Below are positions 12,438 to 22,497 of a stretch of 64,000 nucleotides of DNA, piece after piece. The number at the start of each line of letters is the position of its first letter. The first letter of the stretch is position 1. This DNA comes from Planococcus citri (Eukaryota; Arthropoda; Insecta; Hemiptera; Pseudococcidae), in NCBI RefSeq assembly GCF_950023065.1, contig NC_088678.1:24232580-24296579 (forward strand), written 5' to 3'. The notes under the pieces are model-generated. The model did no database searches and had not been told where the DNA came from. It worked only from the letters and a program-made list of their open reading frames with translations. Position numbers and translations under genes: made by a program.

Positions 12438-13334
12438 CCTTACTTACACATTGACTTGGTATTTTAATAGCCGCTTGTAAAAATTCATCGGAAATGAACA
12501 AATCGTAAATTGGAAAGGCCAAAAATGAAGTTGTTTTTTTGGGGGAGGGGGTACTTATTGGGCACCTTCTTGTCTGTTTCATGAGGTTACCGCGAATTCC
12601 CAGTGAATTTTATACCAATTTGTGAATTCCAAGAAAAAAGAGAATTAACGATATTAATTTTTAATCATTTTTAACGAGAAGCAGTTAGTTACCTACATGA
12701 TTTTTTTATTTTCGTGTAAAAAACAAACAGAGGAAATTTCCCAACATTGAAACTATTTTTAAAATGTTTAAAAACTGAATCATGAGGATATGAAATCCAT
12801 GAAAAAAATACTATCGATGCATCAGAAGTTTACCAACAAAGCAATCTGTAAGTATTTATAAGCCATCAACTCCGAGTGAGCTGAAATTTACACTCTTGGA
12901 GGAGTATGTCGCCTTTATTTCGGAATCAATTTTTGAGCAATCGGCGAATTTCCGAAAATGGACAAATACTGGAAACAATTAATCAATAAGTACCTAGGAA
13001 TTCGGATTGTTTAAAAATGTGATAGTATTTTCTAACTTTTGCCCAAAGTGGTACGTATTTCAAAAACAGAACTTTCTAAAAGTAAATCACTTCACCGATA
13101 AAAAAAATTAAAAAATGAATAATCATTATGTTTGCCTTTTTTTTTGTACTTGGTAAGTACCCCTCTTTTGCCAAACATTTATTTTTATCACTTTCTGGGA
13201 ATTTTTTCCATAGGCTAATACAAGATAATGTTTAAAAATCACGAACTGCGGCATTATTTATAGAATGAAGTAATTTTAGAAGAGGATTATCGTTTGTGTG
13301 AATGTGATCATTGCGAATGTGTCCACTGTCCAGT

Positions 13335-14609
13335 CACAGGCCAGAACCGCCAAATCTGGCAACAAGGCCCAAGTCACGCTAAAGATAACATGCGTTTAAA
13401 TGGGCCTTATGCAATTTTCAACAGTTTTTCGTTGAATAACTTTTTTGTCAGTGATTTTATGAAAATTTTGTAGTAAAAGATCGAAAGAGAATAAAATTTG
13501 CAATCGAATGGTGTACTCATTGTTGAATTTTAGTCAATTTACTATTACATAATCAATTGGGAATGTGTGTGAAATGATTATTGGGTGTCCTGTAATTATC
13601 ACTGATTGAACCGAATATTTTCATTTAAATATTACATCAGACTAGGTAGGTATATATCTTTGGAAAGAGGATAAAAAACGCTATATTATTTTGAACAAAA
13701 CAGGTTTCAAGTAATTTGTCATATTTTTGAGAACATCTTCAATTAAAAATCTTAAATCAATTATTTCAAATACTGTAACAAGACGTAACTAAACACTGAT
13801 AGTGCTCAAAAGGTAGAATTTTTATGCTCTTTCGACGATACATAGATTTGTATAATTTAGATGAAAATAATCGCTATAATTTATGATAGTAGAAGACCTT
13901 CAAAAATTACTGTAGACATTTTCCCTACTTATAAGCTTACTTACAAAGTGAAATTTAAAAGTACCTACCTACCCATACCATTCGATAGAGTAATTAATTA
14001 TCTTTCGACCATGCTCAAAAAAATTTCAATAAAATGTATCTACTGCAGAGTCCTGCACGGTATAGTTAAAAGTTATCTGCGTTAGTTGCGCGTCGAGGGC
14101 GGATAGCTATAGTTAGTAGTCATCCTAACGGCAGGTTATAACCGCACAGGCCAGTGCGATTAATATTTGTAACTCAGATAACGTAACCATTGACTAACTT
14201 GTAGTTGAAATAACTACACTACCTGCGATTATACCGCGTTCTTATCGGAAAAATAACGTTTGCTTCTTTCTTATCTGTTTGATGAGTCACCAAAATGTAT
14301 TGATGAGACATCAACAGAACCGAAGCTAACTTACCGCTGCATCGGCAGGTAGTTATAGTTAGTTATTTGTCGGTTGCGCGCGCCAACAAAACTAACTACA
14401 GTTTGTAACGTGTAGTTGAATTAGCCGATAGCTCCGGCGGTTATTCGGCTATTTTAACTATACCGTGCAGGACTCTGATCTACTGCATAAAAAGAAATAA
14501 ACGAAAAACTTCAAAAATACACATTTCGCCATAGCAACAATAATTGTGTTTTCAGGACCTGATAATCGTAAAAATGCGGCGTTGCCGTTAACAGCGGTTC
14601 CGGCCTGTG
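13335..14609. mobile_element. DNA transposon remnant with 16-bp terminal inverted repeats and 7-bp target duplication
   Basis: The ends are CACAGGCCAGAACCGC and its inverted form with one mismatch. They are flanked directly by GTCCAGT at 13328-13334 and 14610-14616. The same site is uninterrupted in unit A (about 9850), which confirms the insertion. The interior has no long reading frame and contains a second element (14046-14477). Without that, it is about 0.84 kb. The superfamily is uncertain: the CA start recalls hAT, but the duplication reads as 7 rather than 8 bp. Confidence 0.8.
14046..14477. mobile_element. Nested hAT-like MITE
   Basis: A 432-bp element with long terminal inverted repeats beginning CAGAGTCCTGCACGGTATAG, flanked by the perfect 8-bp duplication ATCTACTG (14038-14045 and 14478-14485). 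It lies inside the element at 13335-14609 and so inserted later. Subterminal repeats of 'agttatagttagtt' type occur inside. No coding capacity. CAG ends plus an 8-bp duplication support the hAT superfamily. Confidence 0.9.
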
Positions 14610-14655
14610 GTCCAGTTCATGTTTAAAATTCTACGATATGATATACGAGTAGGTA

Positions 14656-15095
14656 AAGGAGTCTCTTGATTATCCAACTCCGAATTATCCGCCTTTCGGG
14701 TTATCCAGTAAAAATTTATTCGACCTATCCTTCGACTTATCCGACTCACCAAAGTCGGATAATCCAAATTTCTAGGTAAATCCCCTCATTTTTGGTTTTG
14801 GAAGGTGTACGTATATGTTTGTGAATATGCAATACAAACATACATATACATACCTATACGCATTTTGTTCTAACAACGTTCATTTCAAATCCATTACTAC
14901 TCACTTAAGTACATATCGATAACTGATGAGACTATGAACTGGGAACAGACAAATATGTACACGACTTCAAATCATCATTTCTTTAGGATCGTCACTTCGT
15001 CAGTCCGGTTAAGTATTACGAATTACGATGCACATTTGATTGTAAAACATTGATTTTGCGGATTATCCGACTTTTTTGGTATCCGACCCACCCTG
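14656..15095. mobile_element. Tc1/mariner- or pogo-like element fragment upstream of copy B
   Basis: Bounded by TA on both sides (14654-14655 and 15096-15097). The ends are rich in GGAGTCTC...GATTATCC and its inverted form GGATTATCCGACTT, resembling the better-preserved element at 48698-49131. It sits between 'ctacgat' and 'tgtcgcgaatc', which are adjacent in unit A, so it replaced or split the region immediately upstream of the gene. The ends are diverged, so the exact limits are approximate. Confidence 0.55.
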
Positions 15096-15166
15096 TATGT
15101 ACCTAGAGAACTATTGATCGTTGTTCGTAATTACGTGCTCCGCACCATTGTCGCGAATCAGTGAAA

Positions 15167-15745
15167 ATGTGTCGTTTCGGAATAGTGTGTTTAGCTTCCA
15201 TGTTTCTGCTGTACTCACTCGTCCATGAAGTTGACTGTGGCATAAAAAGGCCAAAACCTACGTTTCACACATCGTTAGGAATGATTGTAAGCGAGTCCGA
15301 AGTAAAAGAAGCTCTACATAATTCAGTTACTCTGAAATGCAAGGTGAATCAAATGACCCCGGCTATGAATGTCAAGATCACTTGGTCAAGAGGAAACATA
15401 ACTTTGAAAAACGACTCACATTATACAATTGAAAATAAAATGGACGATCAGGATATCATACATGAAACAAATTTGACAATCAACTCGGTTCAGGAATCTG
15501 ATTACGGTACTTATAATTGTACTGCCAACGCAACGCCATTAGGCATGAATTTTACAGCAAGCATAAAATTATCCAAAAGTATGTCCACTACTGCAACGCC
15601 AACACTGCCAACGGGTAGAAATTATACAGAGATCATGAATTTATCCACTAGTGTTCCTGTTCCTTCTTCTTCAATACACTCGAGCTATTTTGCTAGTATC
15701 AAGTTCATTGGTATGCTAACTTTTGTGATATGTTTCATTTTTTGA
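15167..15745 (+). CDS. Single-Ig GPI-type surface protein, array copy B (family member 4)
   Basis: 192 residues, the same length as copy A with no gaps. The ATG at 15167 is chosen; a GTG two codons earlier is not a plausible start in an animal gene. Signal peptide MCRFGIVCLASMFLLYSLV; Ig domain with Cys58, Trp73 and Cys118; Ser/Thr/Pro stalk; tail FASIKFIGMLTFVICFIF. It has lost the NQT sequon of copy A (NQM here) but gained NIT, NAT and NFT. Against copy A there are 27 amino-acid differences but only about six codons with a purely silent change, nearly all in the Ig domain or the segment before it. Regulation may differ from copy A because a TA-flanked element lies directly upstream. Confidence 0.82.
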   Translation: MCRFGIVCLASMFLLYSLVHEVDCGIKRPKPTFHTSLGMIVSESEVKEALHNSVTLKCKVNQMTPAMNVKITWSRGNITLKNDSHYTIENKMDDQDIIHETNLTINSVQESDYGTYNCTANATPLGMNFTASIKLSKSMSTTATPTLPTGRNYTEIMNLSTSVPVPSSSIHSSYFASIKFIGMLTFVICFIF

Positions 15746-16743
15746 TTTTACCTACTTATAAATAATCACAATTATCACGAATGCATCTTGATGTTATTTT
15801 TAATAGGGCACGTCTTATGATTTAATATTGGGAAATATACGATTGAATTATCAACCTCTCGCAACCAAATTTCACTGTTTTCAGTCATTTTAAAGCCTCC
15901 AGCGCGATTTTCAATTTTTCCTGAATTTCAAAATTTCTCCAGAAAGCATGGAACTTGATTTAAACAGCTAAAAATCGAGCTTTGGCTAATTTTTAACATT
16001 TTTTAAGACATTACTAGGTCACTCTTTGAATGGCAAAGTCAGACGTTAGAATTCTTTGATGAGTAGACTTTAGCAATGCCACAGAATCATAGGCCTTTTA
16101 AAAAAGACCCTAACATCCACTTTTTTGCATAGGTGCATTAGAAAAAGGTGGATTTTTGAGCCTGTTATAAAAGTTTCTGATTTTGTGTCATCACTGGAGC
16201 CTCCCCGAATCAACTTAAGAGACTGAAATACGACGTTTACATTCAGACGGTGCTCCGGAACTTGCTTTTGGAGTTTCAACTTTTCAACCTTTGCCCACCC
16301 CTTTCTCATCTGCGAAAAAATGTACGAGTAAGTAAGTTTTTTGTATCTTTTTTCAGTGGTTTTTGATTTTTGTGTCATCGCTGGAACCTTCCCTAAATTA
16401 GGTAAGAGGCTGAAATTTGGCATGCACATCTGAAGGCTACTGCAGGGGCGCGCACCTTTTGAGGGCTCTGACTTTTTAATCCCTCTCCAGGATTTTTTTT
16501 CGAAGCAAAAATTCATCCAAAATCAAGAAATTTAGTAGTTTGGTTGAAATTTTGGAGCATAGTGTCTCAAAAGTTCAACTGAGTACTTATCGAATGAAAT
16601 TGCGATAAGAAAAACAAGCATAAGAAATGAAAATGACGAAATTCTCAAACATTGAATTTAAAATATTTCCCTCCAAAACAATGAACTCTTTTTTGAAGAA
16701 AAATCATGATATGAGATTACCGAAATAACTACTTACCTTACTT

Positions 16744-17610
16744 CAGGAATGAGACCCCGAACGATTTTTTTTCGGGTTCTGGGTTCCGGGGCTTGGGCTT
16801 TCAATCAAAAATTTATAAGGTCTTGGGCTTGGATTGGGGCCCAGGAATCTTCGGGGTTGGGTTTCATGGTTCAGTGTCCAGGGCTTGAATGAAGTGTTTT
16901 GGACTTTCTGGGGCTTTTTAGGGTTTGAAATTGCAATTTTAGTGAAGAATAAAGTCAAATCTTATTTGATTTTCTGTTGAAAAAAAAAAACATTTTAAGG
17001 GCAGATTCCGATTGCTTTTTTCAAAGCTATTTGAATGGAACTGTTTTTTTTTTAAATCAGAATTGAATTTTTTTGGAATTTTTGATTATTGTTCAAATTT
17101 TTTATATTTCTAAGTATCATTTTTCAAAGAACAATGTACTTACTGTACCAAAAACCTCTTAAAATATTGAACTTTTTGCTGAAGTTCTGAATTTTTTTTG
17201 AAAATCATCTTTTTTGACTATTGAGATGGACTGAACGGTAATTACAATAGAAATTTACAAAATTCACACAAGCCCCGAAAAGGCTCGAAAAGACCTGATC
17301 ACAGTTTGGGTTTCGGGGCTCACGTTCTGGGCTTGGGAATATAAGTAATGTACCTTTTTTATCAAAAACCACTTGAAAGTTGAAATATCAAACTTTTTAC
17401 TGAAGTTGTAATTTTTTTTTGAAAATCATCTTTTTTTGACTTTTGAGATGCACAGAACAGTAATTACAATAGAAATTTACAAAATTTGCAAGCCCCGAAA
17501 AGCCCTGATCACAGTTTGGGTTTGGGGGCTCACGTTCTGCGCTTGGTTTTGTAGGTTACAGTTTTTAAGGTTTTGGGGCTTGGACATTCGGGTTTCAAGG
17601 AAATAATCGA
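16744..17610. mobile_element. Second copy of the GGGCTT-rich hAT-like element, 3' truncated
   Basis: Begins CAGGAATGAGACCC directly after CCTTACTT (16736-16743). Its body parallels 11482-12393 in unit A with some internal deletion (for example the segment after 'cgcttggtttt'). It stops after 'caaggaaataatcga', where unit C starts, so the right terminus and right target duplication are missing. Confidence 0.7.
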
Positions 17611-17619
17611 GGATAGGTA

Positions 17620-18025
17620 CAGGAGTCTCTCGAAGTAAAAATTTATCCGACCTATCCTTCGACTTATCCGATTCCGATTCACCAAAGTCGGATAATCAAA
17701 ATTTTTAGGTAAATCCCCTCATTTTTGGTTTTGGAAGGTGTATGTATAAGTTTGTGAATATGCAATACAAACATACATTTACATACCTACGCATTTTGTT
17801 TTAACAACGTTCATTTCCCGGAAATTCGTTACTACTCACTTATTGATAACTGATAAGACTATGAACTGGGAACAGACAAATATATGTACACGACTTCAAA
17901 TCATCATTTCTTTAGAATCGTCACTTCGTCAGTCCGGTTAAGTATTACGAATTACGAGGCACATTTGATTGTACATATGTAAAACATTGATTTTGGATTA
18001 TCCGACTTTTTGGAATACCTCTTTG
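17620..18025. mobile_element. Copy of the TA-flanked element upstream of copy C
   Basis: Starts CAGGAGTCTCTCG after TA (17618-17619) and parallels 14656-15095, including 'ttcgacttatccg', 'tcaccaaagtcggataatc' and 'gtatgtataagtttgtgaat'. The right terminus is degraded near 18020. It was present before units B and C separated. Confidence 0.5.
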
Positions 18026-18068
18026 TTCGTAATCACGTGGTTAGCACCATTGTCGTGAATCAGTGAAA

Positions 18069-18579
18069 ATGTGCCGTTTCGGAATAGTGTGTTTGGCTTC
18101 CATGTTGCTGCTGTACTCACTCGTCTATGAAGTTGACGGTGCCATAAAAAGCCCAAAACCTGCATTTAACCCAGCGGTAGGAATGATTGTAAACGAGCCC
18201 GAAGTGAAATCGGCTCTACATAATTCAGTTACTCTGAAATGCAAGGTGAACCAAACGAAGCCGGCTATGAATGTCAATATCACTTGGTCAAGAGGAAACA
18301 CAACTTTGAAAAACGGTTCACATTATACAATTGAAAATGAAATGGACGATCAGGATATCATACACGAAACAAATTTGAAAATCAACTCGGTTCAGGAATC
18401 TGATTATGGCACTTATAATTGTACTGCCAACTCAATGGCATTAATTAGCCACGAATTTTACAGCAAGCATGAAATTATCCAAAAGTGTTCCTGTTCCTTC
18501 TTCTTCAATACACTCGAGCTATTTTTCTAGTATCAAGTTCATTGGTATGCTAACTTTTGTGATTTGTTTCATTTTTTGA
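18069..18579 (+). pseudogene. Array copy C of the single-Ig protein, stalk and anchor lost
   Basis: The ATG at 18069 opens a 153-residue frame ending at 18530. Signal peptide and Ig domain are intact (LKCKV, ITWSRGN, DYGTYNC) and align without gaps to copies A and B. Just after the domain a net gain of 4 bases near 18440 shifts the frame, and a 72-bp deletion (between two AGT triplets in copy B) removes the stalk. The frame then reads an unrelated Cys/Phe-rich tail and stops. The old tail remains in another frame up to the ancestral stop at 18577-18579. Either this is a decaying pseudogene or it now encodes a secreted, unanchored Ig domain; the intact Ig domain keeps the second option open. 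Confidence 0.65.
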
Positions 18580-19642
18580 TTTTATAAATAATCACGATTT
18601 TCACGAATGTATCTTGATGTTATTTTCAATTGGGCACTTACGATTTAATAATGGGAAATATGCATATTATATCTAATCGAATTATCAACTCTCGCAACCG
18701 AAATTTCACTTCTTCCGATTATTTTGGAGCCTCCAGTCTGATTTTCAATTTTTCCAGAATTTCAAAATTTCTCCAGAAAGCATGGAAATCAATTTACGTA
18801 GCTAAAAATTGAACTTTGGCTTATTTTCAACATTTTTAAAGATATTACTTAAGGCACTCTTTGAATGGCAATGTAAAAGTGTTAGAACTATTAGATCAAT
18901 TTGGGTAGGTTCCAGTGAGCGATGGCACAAAATCATAAATCTCTTAAAAAAGGCCCTTGGCTGACATTAAAGAGAAAAAAAACGGGGTTTCCAGCCTTTT
19001 TTAAGGTTTTTGATTTTGTGTCATCGCACGCTGGAACCTTATCAAATTTACCTGAGAGGCTGAAATTTGACCTTCACATTCAGACGGTGCTCTAGAAATG
19101 CCTTTTGGGGTTTTAACTTTTCAACCTTTGCCTACCCCTTTCTCAGCTGCGAAAAAATGTACGAGTAAGTAAGTATTTTTGTATCTTTTTTCATCGGTTT
19201 TTAATTTTTGTGTTATTGCTGGAACTTTCCCTAAATTAGGTAAGAGGCTGAAATTAGGCATGCACATCTGAAGGCTGCTGTAGACGCACCTTTCAAGGGT
19301 TCCGACTTTTTAATACCTCTTCAGGATTTTTAATGAAGCAAAAATTCATCCAAAATCAAAAAATTCAGTAGTATGGTTGAAATTTTGGAGCATACTGTCT
19401 CAGAAGTTCAACTGAGTACTTATCGAATGAAATGGCGATGAGAAACAAGAATAAGAAATGAAAATGACGAAATTCTCAAACATTGAATTTAAAATATCCC
19501 CCCCCCCCAAACAATGAACGCTTTTCTGAAGAAAAATCACGATATTATGAGATCACTGAAACACCTACCTTACTTACACATTGAATTGGTATTTTTATTT
19601 CCGCTTGTAAAAATTCATTGGAAATGAACAAATCATAAATGA

Positions 19643-20539
19643 TTCTGATCTTTTACTATTTTTATCGATTGAATAAGAAATTTTGCGCCAGAACTCGCAA
19701 TATTCTGAACGAGTAATGCATACCTACAATAACTATATAAGCAGATTATCGAATTAAAATTCCATTATTCCAGTGAATTTGACGTAATATCTCATATCAA
19801 TCATTGACGTCCTTCCCCATTTTCCTCTATCTGATAAAATAATGAAAATTCTAAATTTTCAATGCATAATTTTGAGGGAAATCTGAAAAATTATGATGAA
19901 GTTTTTTTTTTTTTAATCTAAATGATTGATTAGTGTTGAAAAGAATTAGGTAACACCTATAGGTAGATTGATTTTCAAAAGCAAAAGCTCTGTATACTTA
20001 ATCAATCATCGATTTACGGAAAAGGTATGTAATTTATAACACACCAAGTGAGATTGATTTTTTTTTTTACGTTTCCACGTACGTGAATCATTTTTTTTCT
20101 GATACCGATTTCCATCATTTCGTTTATATCGATAAAGTCCCATGATATCACCTAGCAAATTGAGGTCAGAGGCAATGAGTTAGGGCGTATGTCAATTGCG
20201 TACGCTCTACACAATGTTTGAAATGATAACGAGAGTAATTACGACAGTACATCAGGGATACAGGGAACGGACAATTTATCTAAAATGTTCTCTATTAAAA
20301 CTCACATGGGAATTACGTCAACCCACCGAATTTAAAGCGAACAGTCGTTGAATTTTATGGTTGGATGCATAAAAATGTAGGAACCTGTACACTTTTTAAC
20401 AGTTTCTGTAGAATTTTTTTGATTATTTCTGCAGGCTTTACAGTAGTTTAAAATCAACATGTTATAGTGGTAGGTAAGCAAATCTTGAAAAAATTACTGT
20501 AAGTAAAATTTCAACTCCAGAACAGCTGCCCGTTTTCAA
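19643..20539. other. Intergenic; no gene recognised
   Basis: Unique AT-rich sequence after the duplication. No long frame, no terminal repeats and no RNA gene seen. Confidence 0.35.
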
Positions 20540-21320
20540 AAATAACTAAAAGATTCAAAAATAAATAATGATCAGCAGGCGAAAATGATTTTATAAGCAA
20601 TTTAAAAGATTTTCCAACTCAAAATTTTGTCATGATTTTCAGGATTTTTGAAAAATATCCCATGCAACCTTTCAAAATTGGTTAAAATTTCTCGAAAATT
20701 TCAAATATTACAGATGAAAATAATTTTTGAGCATTTCTGAAAAATTTTGAGCCCCAAATCAAATCACAATTCCAGGTATTTTCGAAACGTAACCAATGAA
20801 AATAGATTAAAATTGGACAGAAAAATGAACATTTCTATATCATAACTTTTTTCTTGAATTCTTTTGAAGAATTTCAAGTCAAAAATGATGTGATGTATTT
20901 CGATTAGAAGTTCAATAAAAAACCCAAAAATCCAACAATCTCACTATTTCTTGAACACTTTTTTAAAAAACTCTGAGCCAGAAATTGAGTCAATTTTTAG
21001 AATGGTTGAAATAATTTCTAAAAATCAACCTAATTTAAAGATGAAATTTTTCAAAAATCTCAAAAAATCATATCACAGTCAATTTCGGGCTGAAAATTCT
21101 TTAAAAACGTACAAAAAATATTTTCGTTGAAATATTTGAATTGCTGTTGATATTCTAACCCATTTTGATATGTCGCTTGACACTTGTTCGGAAATCCCAA
21201 ATATCATAACCCAATTCTGAACTCAAAATTCTTCAAAATTGCGCAAAAAGTATTTTTGACAGGATATTTGAATTTCTTGTAAAATTTTAACCCATTTTGA
21301 TAGGTCACACGGTCGCTTTT
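20540..21320. repeat. Degenerate AT-rich satellite-like repeat (both orientations)
   Basis: Units of the family at 5090-6260 recur here: 'aaaattttgtcatgatttt', 'catgcaacctttcaaaattg'. After about 21040 they appear in inverted orientation ('ttttaacccattttgatagg'). Heavily diverged. Confidence 0.5.
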
Positions 21321-22497
21321 GAATAATTCTATAACAGCTCAATTTTATTTGAAATTGGATGGGTGTTTTGCCTGAATGGGGATGAAATGGTCTCCTTTAT
21401 GCTATTTTATGACGCTTACGTAGCCATTTTTGTGTTGAATTTGTCCAGAAACCACACCTTTTATGGAGTCATTAGTGCCTCATTGTGTAACTGGCCAGTT
21501 GAAGGAAACATAAATTTAAAGTGAAAAGAGTATCCACTTAAATTTTTTTTAGCCCCTACCATTTTGAAGTTTAGAGAGTTTTTAGACCCCACTTCCAAGC
21601 TCTTTATTGTGCAACTTGAAAAATCAAAATGCGTTTTCTCTGATATTTTAGAGCATTGTCTGCAAAATAATGACCGAGTGAATTTTTTGTGCTTCAAAAA
21701 TTTCAGCCAACTAAACACTTTTTGCCATTTGAGCTTTTTCCTACAGTCTTTTGAGGTCCCCCACTCATTTTTATCGAATCCACTCTTTGATTTTACAAAA
21801 AAAAAGTCAAAGTCGACCCAGCCAATTGACCACTTAAATCTTCAACTGTTCACTTGCTGACTCAAAAAATTAGAACATTCATTCCATGTGTTGTTCTTTT
21901 GAGAAAACCCACGTTTCGTAATTTATCTGGACAGTGGACACCCTATAAGTAAAGTTCAAAATTTTTGTTTTACCCGACGTAATTGAAAACCCTCCTTCTT
22001 ATGAAAATGAAAAACACTCGGTTGAATCATCTCTTGATGATCGATAATGAGCAGAACATTCGCATCATAACATAAACATAAGGCGTTACTAATCATCCAA
22101 TTCTACAGAATTTGATGCAAAGATTGGAAGCTTCGCCATAATTTTATCAAAAAGTATAAATGATCTGATAGGTACAACTCATCGAAATTTTCCCCTTGTG
22201 AAAAGAAAATTTATTACACATAGAATTACTCATTCAATTAATTTCTATTGCACTTGGTAAGAACCCCTTAAAGTACATAGGTATAAAATAAAACGTTCAA
22301 AATTACAATCCCACAGTTGATTCCTTTCAGTGGCGGTATTAGTTCGGCCATACGTCTATAATTTTGTTGATTTTTTGTACCTATCGTATATAGTGAACTT
22401 TACCAAACTTTCATCAACAATTGCGCGTTAAATTAAAAATTTTATTCAAATCGTTCTGTTTCGTTATAGTGAAGTGAAATACTCAATCGCAGCAACA
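21321..22497. other. Intergenic; upstream region of the two-Ig gene
   Basis: Overlapping small frames on both strands near 21460-21860 have no recognisable domain and I do not call them. The last 200 bases should contain the promoter of the gene at 22498; a TCAGTGG initiator-like site lies at about 22327. Confidence 0.35.

Larger units (their letters stand above)
8871..12550 (+). repeat. Segmental duplication, unit A
   Basis: The left part (8871-9870) is repeated at 12551-13334, from 'ttaccacgaatttcc' through 'gaagaggattatcgtttgtg'. The gene and its downstream 2 kb are repeated from 15150 (unit B) and, in part, from 18055 (unit C). The 3' flank just after the stop differs from unit B at roughly one base in sixteen, so the copies are fairly young. 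Unit A alone keeps what appears to be the original sequence right up to its gene; in B and C other DNA sits there. Confidence 0.85.
12551..17610 (+). repeat. Segmental duplication, unit B
   Basis: Begins with a second copy of the unit A upstream region (12551-13334), is interrupted by a 1.3-kb transposon, resumes at 14610 and runs through a gene copy and its 3' flank. It ends inside the GGGCTT-rich element at about 17610, where unit C begins. The left half contains only the upstream DNA of the gene. Confidence 0.82.
17611..19642 (+). repeat. Segmental duplication, unit C
   Basis: Contains the upstream TA-flanked element remnant, the gene copy and about 1.1 kb of 3' flank matching units A and B, up to 'ggaaatgaacaaatcataaa' near 19641. 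It lacks the GGGCTT-rich insertion present in A and B, so it keeps the pre-insertion structure there. Confidence 0.8.

Noticed and set aside
13861..14085. 74-residue + frame
   Set aside because: Lies across the boundary of the nested MITE and the outer transposon; no domain.
21461..21860. Overlapping frames of 85 and 98 residues on opposite strands
   Set aside because: No signal peptide, domain or similarity to neighbours; likely chance.
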